This document shows positions 28,285 through 38,129 of a stretch of DNA of 64,000 nucleotides, piece after piece. The first letter of the stretch is position 1; each line of letters starts with the position of its first letter. Position numbers and translations under genes: made by a program. The DNA comes from Pseudocoprococcus catus (GTDB lineage: Bacteria; Bacillota; Clostridia; Lachnospirales; Lachnospiraceae): assembly GCF_019734885.1 (NCBI RefSeq), contig NZ_JAAXCM010000061.1:1-64000 (forward strand), written 5' to 3'. The notes under the pieces were generated by a model, which was not told where the DNA came from, searched no databases, and saw only the letters and a program-made list of their open reading frames with translations.

Positions 28285-29178
28285 TTAATATGAGATAACT
28301 TCATGACCATCTTCTGTGACAAGTACCTGAATCTCCCACTGCGCAGAAGGTTTCTTATCATTGGTATAAACGGTCCAGCCATTCTTCTTATCCACACTGA
28401 TCTTATGTGTGCCCATGTTCACCATTGGTTCAATGGTAAACATCATACCCGGTGCCATCACCATCTGTGTGCCCTTCTTATAAATATAACCTACCCATGG
28501 ATCTTCATGGAACTCAAGGCCAACACCATGGCCGCCGATATTTCTTACTACCTGATAGCCATTCTCAGTGGCATGATCATAAACAGCCTGGCTCATATCA
28601 CCGAGAAATCCCCATGGCTTAACCTGTTCAAGGCCCAATTCAACACACTCTTTAACGACCCGCACCAGTTTTCTCTTTTCTTCTGAAACATTGCCGATAC
28701 AGAACATTCTGGATGAATCAGAATAATAGCCCTTATAAATAGTAGAGACATCCACATTAATGATGTCGCCGTCCTTAAGTACAACTTTCGGAGACGGAAT
28801 ACCATGGCAGACTTCCTCATTCACAGAAGTACATACACTCTTCGGAAAACCTTCATAGTTTAAAGGTGCAGGAATGCCTCCCATCTTCGTTGTTGTATCA
28901 TAAACAATCTTATCAATCTCTTCTGTCGTCATCCCCTCTTTAATCTTTGAAGCGACTTCATCTAAAACAGCAATGTTGATCTTCGCACTCTCCCTGATAC
29001 CTGCAATCTGTTCAGGCGTCTTGATCAGTGAATGATCCGGAACGATATGGCCCTGAGATCTCAATTCTTCAATCTTCTCATCAAAACTCTGATGGCAATT
29101 CTTGTACTTCTTCATACTTCCGCACCAACACGGATCATTTCTTCCAATTTTCACATGCATAGTCGTATCTTCTTTCAT
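28285..29178 (-). CDS. map: Type I methionine aminopeptidase with N-terminal SEC-C zinc motif
   Basis: 297 residues; an in-frame ATG at 29160 is an alternative start, and neither has a strong ribosome binding site. Removes the initiator Met from nascent proteins. The catalytic pita-bread domain has NVDVSTIYKGYYSDSSRMF (two metal Asp), GHGVGLEFHEDPWV (metal His) and MMFTIEPMVN (Glu). Ahead of it, residues 10-29 form a SEC-C motif, GRNDPCWCGSMKKYKNCH, a zinc-binding module also found in SecA that contacts the ribosome. This longer form is known in Clostridia and some actinobacteria. Confidence 0.94.
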   Translation of the reverse strand: MKEDTTMHVKIGRNDPCWCGSMKKYKNCHQSFDEKIEELRSQGHIVPDHSLIKTPEQIAGIRESAKINIAVLDEVASKIKEGMTTEEIDKIVYDTTTKMGGIPAPLNYEGFPKSVCTSVNEEVCHGIPSPKVVLKDGDIINVDVSTIYKGYYSDSSRMFCIGNVSEEKRKLVRVVKECVELGLEQVKPWGFLGDMSQAVYDHATENGYQVVRNIGGHGVGLEFHEDPWVGYIYKKGTQMVMAPGMMFTIEPMVNMGTHKISVDKKNGWTVYTNDKKPSAQWEIQVLVTEDGHEVISY

Positions 29179-29342
29179 TTTATAAAATTCTTGTCATACT
29201 TCTGACCGGCACATCTGCCAAATCCCCATGTACCAGCCTACAAAACATATCCTATTATAACACACTTTATACATAAACGTATACTGCTTTTCTTTTTATG
29301 AGAAATTAGCTATAATAAAAGAAAAACATCAGGAGGATTCAC

Positions 29343-30368
29343 ATGAACGAAATAGATTTTATCTTAGAGCAATTAAAAGATCTGACGGCCATTGACAGTC
29401 CCACAGGTTTTACTGAATATGCCGCTGAACATGTCATGAATGTTTACAAAAAAATGGGCTACGCTCCTGTCCGCACTGCTAAAGGCGGAATCTTTATTGA
29501 TCTCGGCGGCAAGAATGAAGATGATGCCATTCTGCTGACAGCTCATATGGATACACTTGGCGCCATGGTCCACACTGTCAAAAATGACGGTCGTTTGAAA
29601 CTAACTCCGCTGGGCGGTCTCAATCCCAATAATACTGAAGGCGAAAACTGCCGAATCTATACCCGGGGCGGAAGAATTTATGATGGTACTTTTCAGTTAA
29701 TTGATGCTTCCATCCATGTCAACGGCGATTATAACGAGAAGAAAAGGACTTTCGATACCATGGAAGTCGTTCTGGATGAAGATGTCTACAACAAAGAAGG
29801 CGTTGCCGCCCTTGGCATCCGCACCGGCGATATTGTCTGCTTTGATCCGCGAACACGTATTACTGAATCCGGTTATATCAAGAGCCGTTTTCTTGATGAT
29901 AAACTGAGTGTTGCCATCCTTATGGGCTATGCCAATTATCTTCAGGAACAGGATATCGTTCCTGAGCGCCGCATTTATCAGCACATTTCCGTCTTCGAAG
30001 AAGTCGGTCACGGCTGTTCTTATCTTCCTGCACCTGTCAGTGAAGTACTGGCTGTTGATATGGGATGTGTCGGTGAAGGCCTCAACTGTACAGAACGCCA
30101 GGTATCCATCTGTGCCAAGGACAGCCATGGGCCTTATCACTATGCCACTGTTTCATCACTGGTTGCTGCTGCAGAAGAACAGGGTATTGATTTTGCCATT
30201 GATATCTACCCTCATTATGGTTCAGATGCAGATGCCGCTCTTGATGCCGGTTATGATATCCGCCATGCTCTCATCGGTGCCGGTGTCTATGCTTCACACG
30301 GCTACGAACGTTCTCATATTGAAGGCGTGAAAAATACTTTGGAATTATTAAAAGCCTACTTGGATTAA
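29343..30368 (+). CDS. M42-family metallopeptidase
   Basis: 341 residues behind AGGAGG. Cytoplasmic dinuclear-zinc aminopeptidase or deblocking peptidase, usually assembled as a dodecameric tetrahedron. Metal and catalytic residues are visible: LLTAHMDTLG, SRFLDDKLS, the general-base/ligand pair in SVFEEVGHG, VDMGCVG, and a late HIS in ASHGYERSH. The insert domain lies between about 75 and 170. Substrate class (aminopeptidase rather than endoglucanase, an old label) follows from the family. Monocistronic, ending at the hairpin at 30440. Confidence 0.92.
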   Translation: MNEIDFILEQLKDLTAIDSPTGFTEYAAEHVMNVYKKMGYAPVRTAKGGIFIDLGGKNEDDAILLTAHMDTLGAMVHTVKNDGRLKLTPLGGLNPNNTEGENCRIYTRGGRIYDGTFQLIDASIHVNGDYNEKKRTFDTMEVVLDEDVYNKEGVAALGIRTGDIVCFDPRTRITESGYIKSRFLDDKLSVAILMGYANYLQEQDIVPERRIYQHISVFEEVGHGCSYLPAPVSEVLAVDMGCVGEGLNCTERQVSICAKDSHGPYHYATVSSLVAAAEEQGIDFAIDIYPHYGSDADAALDAGYDIRHALIGAGVYASHGYERSHIEGVKNTLELLKAYLD

Positions 30369-30439
30369 GCTTTATTTTCCTTCTGGGCATAGGCAAATGC
30401 TTTCCTTTAGATAATACATAATGCGAAGTAAATACCGCA

Positions 30440-30482
30440 AAACCGGACAGATAGCTTTTGATCCATTCTGTCCGGTTTCTTT
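30440..30482 (+). terminator. Intrinsic terminator after the M42 peptidase
   Basis: 12-bp stem AAACCGGACAGA / TCTGTCCGGTTT followed by CTTTTTAT, about 70 bases beyond the stop codon. Confidence 0.9.
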
Positions 30483-30533
30483 TTATAATTATACGATTAG
30501 CTGTTCGCCTCTATAAAATTAGCTTTTCTGCTT

Positions 30534-31205
30534 CTATAAAATTGGCTTTTCTGCTTCCATAATCTTAACTAAACGGCTTGTTCCGAGTCTTGAAGCCCCA
30601 AGCTCCAGAAATCTCTGAGCATCCTCAAAGCTTCCGATACCGCCTGCTGCCTTAATTTTGACATGATCACCGATATGTGCCGCAAAAAGTGCCACATCCT
30701 CAAATGTTGCACCGCCGGTGCCAAATCCTGTGGATGTCTTAATAAAGTCAGCACCGGCCTCTGTCACGACTTCACACATTTTTATTTTTTCTTCTTCTGT
30801 CAGATAGCAGGCTTCCACAATGACCTTCAGAATTTTATCATCACAGATATCCTTCATGGTATGGATTTCTGTCTGAATATCATGAAATCTCTTTTCCTTA
30901 ACCCACCCAAGATTAATCACCATATCTACTTCATCTGCGCCGCGATCTAAAACTTCTTCCGTCTCCAACGCTTTCACTGCTGTCGTATGGTAACCGTTTG
31001 GAAAGCCTACAACTGTACATACCGGCATCCGTCCGCAAAGATAATCTTTGACCTGTTTGACTCTGTTTGGCGGTACACAGACTGAAGCCGTTTCGTATTG
31101 AAGGGCTTCATCACAAAGTACCTGTAGTTCCTCCCAGGTTGCTGTTGGTGCTAAAAGTGTATGATCTACCTGCCGTAAAATTTCTCTTCTGTCAATATTC
31201 TGCAA
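30534..31205 (-). CDS. deoC: Deoxyribose-phosphate aldolase
   Basis: About 223 residues from a TTG start at 31205, preferred because GAGGGGG lies eight bases upstream and because the family begins close to this point (REILRQVDHTLLAPTATWEE). An ATG at 31250 is a longer alternative. Cleaves 2-deoxyribose 5-phosphate to glyceraldehyde 3-phosphate and acetaldehyde. Class I aldolase motifs: KVIVEACYLTEEEK with the Schiff-base lysine region, DFIKTSTGFGTGGAT, and VKIKAAGGIGSFEDA with the second lysine. It follows the phosphoesterase gene closely. Confidence 0.9.
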   Translation of the reverse strand: MQNIDRREILRQVDHTLLAPTATWEELQVLCDEALQYETASVCVPPNRVKQVKDYLCGRMPVCTVVGFPNGYHTTAVKALETEEVLDRGADEVDMVINLGWVKEKRFHDIQTEIHTMKDICDDKILKVIVEACYLTEEEKIKMCEVVTEAGADFIKTSTGFGTGGATFEDVALFAAHIGDHVKIKAAGGIGSFEDAQRFLELGASRLGTSRLVKIMEAEKPIL

Positions 31206-31258
31206 AACTTTGCCCCCTCTTTCTTGTATGCTGCTTGCATTTTCCTGCAATTGAAGGA

Positions 31259-32095
31259 TTACTCCGTCTCCAGAATATACAATGCATCTTTGATATGTAC
31301 AGCCGCACTGTTATCTCCAAGCTGATACAACGGCCATTCCGTGTGATACCCCAGACATGGGCAGATATGAGTGATGCCATCTCTTTGAACATGACTGCGA
31401 TAGTGAACATGACCGCATACCGCATATCGTACAGGGTATTTTTTATAAAGTGCTTCTATGGCTGTACTGCCCAAAAATGCATTAAAAAATCCCCATTTCA
31501 AACCTCCCGGTGTCTCCGGCACGCAAAAATCCTCAACCGGCAGCATATGCGTCACAGCAAGAATCGGCAAATCACCGCATGCTTCCAGCTGTTCTTCTAA
31601 CTGTCTCAGGCATCGCTTCGTCTGACTACGATTATCTGTTGTCCACTGATTAAATAATTTGTCCTGCCATGTTCTGCCATCCATTGTCATGGCGTCCAGC
31701 TGTTCCTCTGTATATTCCGGCGATGCCATCGTATAGTCATACCATCCCAGGTCGCCAATCAACGCCAATTTCCTGCCATCTTTTTCCAATATGATATGCC
31801 TGCCTGACAAACAATGCGGATCTTCTCTGTAAATTCGGTCAATTTCCTCTGTCCTGCGCTCCGGACAATTCTTATTCCACATATCATGATTTCCAGGTAC
31901 ATAATATACCGGAAACGGACACAGTGACTGCAGTCTTTCCACTGCTTTGATTGTCTGATCCTGTGTCTCACTGATATCACCGGCAATGACCAGAGCATCC
32001 ACTGACTGCATTCCTGCCGTCTCTGCCGTCAGCTCCAGAATAGGGAATGCCTCATTGATGTCAACATGTAAATCTGAAATCAATCCGATTCTCAT
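31259..32095 (-). CDS. Calcineurin-like metallophosphoesterase
   Basis: 278 residues from the ATG at 32095. The five metallophosphoesterase blocks are all present: GLISDLHVDIN, VIAGDISE, YVPGNHDMWN, AVTHMLPVED and CGHVHYRSHV. Substrate unknown; such single-domain enzymes hydrolyse phosphodiesters or nucleotides. It lies between the patatin gene and deoC on the same strand and probably belongs to the same transcript started at 33063-33091. Confidence 0.85.
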   Translation of the reverse strand: MRIGLISDLHVDINEAFPILELTAETAGMQSVDALVIAGDISETQDQTIKAVERLQSLCPFPVYYVPGNHDMWNKNCPERRTEEIDRIYREDPHCLSGRHIILEKDGRKLALIGDLGWYDYTMASPEYTEEQLDAMTMDGRTWQDKLFNQWTTDNRSQTKRCLRQLEEQLEACGDLPILAVTHMLPVEDFCVPETPGGLKWGFFNAFLGSTAIEALYKKYPVRYAVCGHVHYRSHVQRDGITHICPCLGYHTEWPLYQLGDNSAAVHIKDALYILETE

Positions 32096-32160
32096 CTTTA
32101 TCCATCCTCTCATCCTTGTTGATCTATACTGTTGATTCCACCGGAATCATTCTGCTGTTT

Positions 32161-33027
32161 TTAATCCGTCAATCCGCAAAATGCCCTGATCTCACCCATT
32201 CGCCGCATGGCTTGTTGATAACCCATATCATAGCCATCCTGCAATTTATCAATATCCTTTTCCATGCTGGCCAAAGGATATTCCGGCCGAAACAGCAATG
32301 CCTGTCCTTTTGCCTCCAGTTCATTGCAGTAAGCGACTTCTGCATTATAGTAATCATGTCGTTCAAGCAGGGGCTTCACCATATTCGGGAATCGTCTTTT
32401 CAATATCTTTGCTGCCAATTCATTGGATTTATCTTTTTCTTTGATGTAAGTTTTCTCTCTGGTTAAAATAATGATATGTTTGTGATATCCATCTGCTTCC
32501 GCCTTGTGAATCGTAATCGGCTCGCATACACCGCCATCATAATAATACTGTCCATCTATCTCTATTGCCGGAAAAAGCATCGGAATGGCACAAGTTGCCT
32601 GGAGCATCCTGCAGCTCTTGTCCATCTTCATACCATCCATATAATTGATCTGTCCTGCCCGGGCATTCGTCACACCGACAGCCATTGTCCCTTTATACGC
32701 TCTGAATGTCTCCCAATCCATAGGTTCCAGCTCATTCACCAGCGTGTCATAGGCAAATTTCAGCCCAAATATACTCCTGTCTGTTAAGAAATTTCTCATG
32801 CCCATATATCGTTTATCATGGCGGTACTTTTTCAAAATCTGAATATTTCTTCCTTTCTGCTGAGAAATGTACGAACCGGCATAGGTAATACCTGCAGACA
32901 CCCCACTGATATGAGGCATCATAATTCCTGCATCCAGAAATGCATCTAAAATCCCCATTGTAAACACCGTTCTGAATGTTCCTCCTTCAAGGACCAGACT
33001 TACATCCTTCACATTAATGTCAAGCAT
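32161..33027 (-). CDS. Patatin-like phospholipase
   Basis: 288 residues from the ATG at 33027. I prefer this start over the ATG at 33054 because the promoter at 33063-33091 would begin transcription only a few bases before 33054, while 33027 has GAGTGA six bases upstream. The serine-hydrolase fold is clear: oxyanion loop LVLEGGTFRTVFTMGILDAF, nucleophile in SGVSAGITYAG, and the dyad aspartate in YYYDGGVCEP. YjjU-like cytoplasmic patatins are probable esterases acting on lipids. First gene of a patatin-phosphoesterase-deoC run. Confidence 0.88.
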   Translation of the reverse strand: MLDINVKDVSLVLEGGTFRTVFTMGILDAFLDAGIMMPHISGVSAGITYAGSYISQQKGRNIQILKKYRHDKRYMGMRNFLTDRSIFGLKFAYDTLVNELEPMDWETFRAYKGTMAVGVTNARAGQINYMDGMKMDKSCRMLQATCAIPMLFPAIEIDGQYYYDGGVCEPITIHKAEADGYHKHIIILTREKTYIKEKDKSNELAAKILKRRFPNMVKPLLERHDYYNAEVAYCNELEAKGQALLFRPEYPLASMEKDIDKLQDGYDMGYQQAMRRMGEIRAFCGLTD

Positions 33028-33062
33028 TGCATCACTCTTTTCTATAATATTCATGTAACAGT

Positions 33063-33091
33063 ATAATACAAACCTGACAAAATATCGACAA
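33063..33091 (-). promoter_or_regulatory. Promoter for the patatin gene
   Basis: TTGTCG (33086-33091) and TATTAT (33063-33068) on the minus strand, spacer 17. Predicted transcription start is near 33056, which decides against the upstream ATG at 33054 as the usual start codon. Confidence 0.5.
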
Positions 33092-33215
33092 AAAATAGAA
33101 TTTATTCTTTAATTCATTAGAACAATGGTGTAGAATAAGCTCATATAATATATATATAATGTAATATTTATGCAACGATATAAATAATTATTAAGATTCA
33201 AGGATAGATTACACT

Positions 33216-34174
33216 ATGTCTCACCAACACACACCCGCTCATTTGATCAATTCCGCACAATTCCACCGATGGCTGCATCGCCTCCATCGTCAAAAAGCAT
33301 TGCTGCGTGTACTGTTCTTCGTCATTACCTTTGCCTATTGGGAATTGATGCTTCATCTCATTCTCTTCAAAGACTGGCACGGTCTGCTGTACCCACTGCT
33401 GATGGCTGTCTTTATGGGGGCTGTTGCAGGACTCATCACAACAGGATGCCGCCCAAAAATGAATATGATTCTATCATGGGTTATCCTTAGTGTCCGTTTT
33501 CTGCTACTTATGGTTTATCTGATCTTCTGGCAGGTTTTTAAAACTGCTTTTTCATTTTCATTAATCATCGGCGGTTCTGAAGGGGCCAACGCCTTGACAC
33601 AGTTCAATGATCTGGTCTTTAGTGCTATACATAAAAATATCTGGGCTATTATTTTATTTGCAATACCCCTGATCATTTTTCTGATATTCTGTATTCGCAA
33701 TCCGAAGTTTCGTTATCTTCGTCCGGCAATGACTATGAAATGGGCAACAGCAATAATTCTCCTGATGCTTCTCTTTACAGTAAGTGTCAATAAAGCCAAC
33801 GATGACAGCTATTCGCCTCAGAGTCTTTACAGCAATCAATGGGTAAAAGATTTGTCTTTAAGAAAACTTGGCTTTGATCTGACTGCTTTTTCAGATTTCA
33901 AATATGCCCTTTTTCCATCCCTTGTGCCGCAATCAGACTTTGTTGCGTATACAATGCCTGAAATCAGTACCCCATCAGATAAAATGGTGAATGTCGTGAT
34001 ACTGTCACCGGCGAGACAAAAGCACTGACCAATGCTTCTCTCCCGGCCAATTATTTGAGTACAATGCAGAATGTTGTTGATGCCAAATGGACTGCCGCCG
34101 GCAAAATCCTTACCTCCGACTATTATCGTTATCTCAAAGAGAAGCTTGGAACAGACGCCCTTGTGACCAAATAA
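33216..34174 (+). pseudogene. Lipoteichoic-acid-synthase-like gene, sulfatase domain missing
   Basis: The open part (33216-34028) encodes five hydrophobic segments and the short SNQWVKDLSLRKLGFDL region that in LtaS-type proteins precedes the extracellular sulfatase domain. The catalytic domain (over 300 residues) is absent; the frame instead ends after KMVNVVILSPARQKH. Immediately after, in another frame, 34004-34174 reads as about 56 codons (GETKALTNASLPANY to the stop at 34172) with normal composition, like the tail of a protein. I infer a large internal deletion that also shifted the frame. The family match rests on topology and short motifs, so an unrelated membrane protein remains possible. 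Confidence 0.55.
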
Positions 34175-34263
34175 TATCACAGGCAATGTCAGCATAGAAT
34201 GCACAGGCAAATTTGTAATTTGCTGCAACAGTTTCAAACTGCAGCCGTTCCAATATGAAAATT

Positions 34264-34339
34264 AAAAGACTATTCACAATATGCCCGGTATCCTCATATG
34301 TTTCGATACCGTCTGCGTCTCTTCTGTGAATAGTCTTTT
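34264..34339 (-). terminator. Long intrinsic terminator after the tautomerase gene
   Basis: Perfect 15-bp outer stem AAAAGACTATTCACA / TGTGAATAGTCTTTT with an inner CGGTATC/GATACCG helix. It starts six bases beyond the tautomerase stop and is flanked by T-rich DNA on both sides, so it probably also ends the decayed plus-strand gene. Confidence 0.85.
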
Positions 34340-34344
34340 GTATG

Positions 34345-34701
34345 TTAAATCTTAAATATCTGTGCCGGCTTATCCCAGCCATTAATCACTTCGTATTTGA
34401 TGTACAGATTCACTGGTTCAATTGACAACGTCTTCCGGTACAGTTCATGCATTGCCTGATCAAACTTCTCAAATACTTCGTAACCGCCGCCTCCGAAAAA
34501 CTTGCATTCCACAAAGGCCGTGGGTACATGATGAATCTCACCTGTTCCCCTGCTAAGATGAACACCGCCCTCATAAGCCGTCATCATTCTTATCGGGTCT
34601 TTGCCAAGAATATCTTTTATAAGTTCTGCAGTTCCTTCTCTGAGTCTTTTCTCCTGTGCTTCATCCAGGTTCACATTCGTCGTTGTCCGTATAAAAGGCA
34701 T
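34345..34701 (-). CDS. Tautomerase/MIF-superfamily protein
   Basis: 118 residues. The start at 34701 is chosen because the next codon is proline (MPFIRTTTNV): in this superfamily the exposed N-terminal Pro, after removal of Met, is the catalytic base. The double beta-alpha-beta fold length and the terms VECKFFGGGGYEVF and NLYIKYEVINGWD agree with a MIF/4-oxalocrotonate-tautomerase-like protein. It should interconvert keto and enol forms of a small acid; the substrate is unknown. It follows the ATP-grasp gene by 15 bases, so a shared pathway is likely. Confidence 0.75.
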   Translation of the reverse strand: MPFIRTTTNVNLDEAQEKRLREGTAELIKDILGKDPIRMMTAYEGGVHLSRGTGEIHHVPTAFVECKFFGGGGYEVFEKFDQAMHELYRKTLSIEPVNLYIKYEVINGWDKPAQIFKI

Positions 34702-34716
34702 ATGCATCCTTCCCTT

Positions 34717-35910
34717 CTACTGCCATGTTGCCTGCACAAAATCAATAAATTCATCCTTCTGCTCTTCTGTATCCAGTCTTGCTGTCCACATATGGTCTCC
34801 CATCGCACCTGAAATAATCTCCGGAATATCCTCATCCATCACAATCTGATCACGATATCGTTCACGAATTTCTTCCGGTGTATGGATATAATTCTTGCCA
34901 TTTCTTCGGCCTGCATAAACTGCAAAATATTTTCTCTGATTCAGATCAACATAAGTCTTATCATAAACAACCATATCTGCCCAGATGCTGTACACATCCA
35001 CGCTGTTGGCATAATTGTACATATCCGGTGTCCATCCGCCTGCCGGACGCATATTCACTTCAAGTGCAACAATATCTCCCTTTTTGCCCAGTCCTTCTTT
35101 ATCATCAAGAAGTCTGAAAAATTCTAAATGGAAGAAACGGCTTCTAACATCAAAAGCCTTCACGGTCGCCCTTCCGGCTCTTCTCAGATCTTCAGGCAGT
35201 ATATTGGCCGTGTAATAAGATAAATGATCCTTATTATTCACGATATCTGCCACACTTCTTGGCCAGGATACCGTTGTCTCAAATATAATATCACCATGAC
35301 TGTCTGAGATGCCGTCATAAGACCAGATATCTCCTGTGATGAATTCTTCCATGATATAGTCAACATCCGATTTTGTCTCATAGAAATAACGCATTTCATC
35401 AGGATTTGACAGCTTATAACTCTCTTCTGCACCCATACCTCCATCCGGTTTCACAAATACCGGATATCCGACTTCTTCTGCAAATGCAAGTCCCTCTTCC
35501 AGAGAAGAAACCATGTGATATCTTGCTGTCGGTACACCTGCTTTCTTATAAAATGCCTTCATGGCAGATTTTCTCCTGACATTGGCAACCTGCTCACTCT
35601 TCATACCCGTTGTAATATTGAAATCTGTACGCAGTCTGGCATCTTGTGTCAACCAGTATTCATTGTTGCTTTCAAGCCAATCGATCTTGCCATACTTGTG
35701 GGTAAAATACCCCATTGCACGAACCATCTGATCATAATCTTCCATATTGTCCACACGATAATATTCTGTCAGGCTGTTCTTAACCTGCTCTGACAGTGAA
35801 TCATAAGGTGCATCACTGAGTCCAAGAACTGTAACGCCTCTCTGTTTTAATCGATCGCAAAAATTCCAGTAAGATGCCGGAAACTGTGGTGATACAAATA
35901 CAAAATTCAT
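34717..35910 (-). CDS. ATP-grasp domain carboxylate-amine ligase
   Basis: 397 residues behind GAGGG. The N-terminal pre-ATP-grasp domain (MNFVFVSPQFPASYWNFCDR) is followed by the ATP-grasp fold: VGYPVFVKPDGGMGAEESY (ATP-binding lysine and glycine loop), DYIMEEFITGDIWSYDG, and metal-binding FFHLEFFRLLDD with VALEVNMRPAGGWTPD. Such enzymes join a carboxylate, activated as acyl phosphate, to an amine or thiol. The product is unknown; pairing with a tautomerase suggests a small dedicated pathway for an amino-acid-like compound. Confidence 0.82.
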   Translation of the reverse strand: MNFVFVSPQFPASYWNFCDRLKQRGVTVLGLSDAPYDSLSEQVKNSLTEYYRVDNMEDYDQMVRAMGYFTHKYGKIDWLESNNEYWLTQDARLRTDFNITTGMKSEQVANVRRKSAMKAFYKKAGVPTARYHMVSSLEEGLAFAEEVGYPVFVKPDGGMGAEESYKLSNPDEMRYFYETKSDVDYIMEEFITGDIWSYDGISDSHGDIIFETTVSWPRSVADIVNNKDHLSYYTANILPEDLRRAGRATVKAFDVRSRFFHLEFFRLLDDKEGLGKKGDIVALEVNMRPAGGWTPDMYNYANSVDVYSIWADMVVYDKTYVDLNQRKYFAVYAGRRNGKNYIHTPEEIRERYRDQIVMDEDIPEIISGAMGDHMWTARLDTEEQKDEFIDFVQATWQ

Positions 35911-35975
35911 ATTTTTCCCTCTTTCGTTTAAATTAATTATCTATATCATTTTATAAAATATTTTGATGTATCTGT

Positions 35976-38129
35976 TTACTTTTGGGATTTGTCGTTATCG
36001 GCATCCAGATTTAATTTTGCAAATGCTGCTGCAAATGCATTGTTGATAGGCTCATTCGCCTCTTTTTGCTGTCGTCTCATATACTGCTGAACATCCCGCT
36101 TGCTGACGCCGGCTCCCTCTTTCTTACGACGATTCTGAAATGCAGAAAGCTTCTCCTTATAGCCGCAGGAACACACAAAGGTTTGCGCATCCCCTTTGCC
36201 GTACATCTCCATTTTCTTATGGCACTTCGGGCATCTGGCATTGGTCTTTCTTGAAACACTTTCTCTGTATCCGCAGCTTCTGTCCTGGCAGACAAGCATT
36301 TTACTGTTTTTACCCTGTACAGACAACATCCGTTTCCCGCAATTCGGGCACAGATGATTCGTCAGATTCTCATGTCGGAACTGTCCCTCTCCACCGGCAA
36401 TCTCCCTGACAATTTCTTCTGTGTAACCACGGATTTCAGAAATAAAGCTATCTTTCTTCAAGCGTCCCTCAGAAATAGCCAACAGCTTCTTCTCCCAGTC
36501 TGCTGTCAGTTCCGGTTTTTTTAAATCCTCCGGCACAAGTCCCAAAAGCTGACGTCCCTTGGATGTGACACGGATATCTTTGTCCTTCTTTTCCATCAGG
36601 AAACTATTAAACAGTTTGTCAATGATATCCGCCCTGGTTGCAACAGTTCCGAGATTTCCTTTCTCCATCGCTGTCAAAAGTGTTCCTTCGTTGTAGTAAG
36701 CAGGCGGTTTCGTCTGGCCCTCACTCACTTTCGGGCGCATCACTGCATCCTTCCGTCCTTTTTCAAGTTTAGGCATACTCGTCACAGTCATAAGAGGATT
36801 ATCTTCCTCTTCTTCCCATTCTGATTCATAAACCTGCTGCCATCCGGCTTCTTTCATCATCCTGCTGCCGGCCGTCCACTTCTCTCCTGCACAGCTTCCT
36901 GTCAGCTTGATCTGCTCATATTCACAGGGCGGATAAAGCACAGCCAGGAAACGACGTACCACCAGATCATAAATCTTTCGCTCTTCTGAGGACATATGAT
37001 CCAACTGTACAAACTGCTCTGTCGGGATAATCGCATGATGATCTGAAACCTTGCTGTCATCAACAAAACTCTTATTCGTTCTGATCGGCTGCAGAAGTAG
37101 TTTCCCGGCCAGTTTCCTATACGGACCGACTGCACATGCCTCCAGTCTCTCTTTCAGAGTTTCTGCCACATCCCTGCCAATATATCGGGAATCTGTTCTC
37201 GGATAAGTCAGAACCTTGTGATTCTCATACAAACGCTGCATAATGTTCAGTGTTTCTTTTGCCGAATATCCAAAACGCTTATTCGCATCTCTCTGCAGCT
37301 CTGTCAGATCATACAGCCCCGGCGAATAACTCTTTTTAACTGAACGCTGAACATCTGTGATCAGCATCTCATCCTTTTCTGCCTTCTCAGCAATAGACTG
37401 TATACGTTCTTTATCAAAAGAACGATTACTTCCGCTCTTCCCTTCCTGCCAGTTCCATGTCATGCCATGGCTCACTGTTGTCAATGTATAAAACCTCTTC
37501 GGCACAAAAGACTTGATTTCCTGTTCCCTGGCTGCAATCAACGCCAATGTCGGTGTCTGAACACGTCCGCAGGATAACTGTGCATTATAACGACATGTCA
37601 ATGCCCTTGTTCCATTCATTCCTACCAGCCAGTCCGCTTCCGCTCTGGCCTCTGCCGCCGCATACAGATTGAGATAGGCTCTTCCATCCTTCAAATTCTT
37701 AAAGCCCTCTCTGATGGCCTTATCCGTCACAGATGAGATCCAGAGACGCCTGACCGGCTTCTTATTGCCGGCAATCTTCAAAATCCACCTGGCGACCAAT
37801 TCTCCTTCTCTTCCGGCATCCGTTGCAATAACAACTGTTCCCACATCTTTGCGAAGCAGATGATTCTTCACAATCTGAAATTGTCTGTGTGTCTGCTTGA
37901 TCACTACAAGCTTAAAATGCTGCGGCATCATCGGAAGATCTTCTGCATTCCATGCCTTGTACTTCGGATCATATCCTTCCGGGTCTGCTAAAGTTACAAG
38001 ATGTCCCAGAGCCCAGGTCACAATATAATTCTCACCCTCAAGCGCTCCCTGATTGCTTCTTGTACATTGCAGGACTCCGGCAATATCCCGTCCCACGGAA
38101 GGCTTTTCAGCAATTACCAATGTTTTCAT
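35976..38129 (-). CDS. topB: DNA topoisomerase III
   Basis: 717 residues. Type IA topoisomerase that relaxes and decatenates DNA. The TOPRIM domain opens the protein (KTLVIAEKPSVGRDIAGVL) and includes TDAGREGELVARWI; the active-site tyrosine is in VLTYPRTDSRYIGRD. The C-terminus carries zinc ribbons (CPNCGKRM, CQDRSCGYRE, CPKCHKKM, CSCGYKEK). Length and layout match chromosomal TopB. TopB genes also occur on conjugative elements, but base composition here resembles the flanking chromosome. Confidence 0.95.
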   Translation of the reverse strand: MKTLVIAEKPSVGRDIAGVLQCTRSNQGALEGENYIVTWALGHLVTLADPEGYDPKYKAWNAEDLPMMPQHFKLVVIKQTHRQFQIVKNHLLRKDVGTVVIATDAGREGELVARWILKIAGNKKPVRRLWISSVTDKAIREGFKNLKDGRAYLNLYAAAEARAEADWLVGMNGTRALTCRYNAQLSCGRVQTPTLALIAAREQEIKSFVPKRFYTLTTVSHGMTWNWQEGKSGSNRSFDKERIQSIAEKAEKDEMLITDVQRSVKKSYSPGLYDLTELQRDANKRFGYSAKETLNIMQRLYENHKVLTYPRTDSRYIGRDVAETLKERLEACAVGPYRKLAGKLLLQPIRTNKSFVDDSKVSDHHAIIPTEQFVQLDHMSSEERKIYDLVVRRFLAVLYPPCEYEQIKLTGSCAGEKWTAGSRMMKEAGWQQVYESEWEEEEDNPLMTVTSMPKLEKGRKDAVMRPKVSEGQTKPPAYYNEGTLLTAMEKGNLGTVATRADIIDKLFNSFLMEKKDKDIRVTSKGRQLLGLVPEDLKKPELTADWEKKLLAISEGRLKKDSFISEIRGYTEEIVREIAGGEGQFRHENLTNHLCPNCGKRMLSVQGKNSKMLVCQDRSCGYRESVSRKTNARCPKCHKKMEMYGKGDAQTFVCSCGYKEKLSAFQNRRKKEGAGVSKRDVQQYMRRQQKEANEPINNAFAAAFAKLNLDADNDKSQK

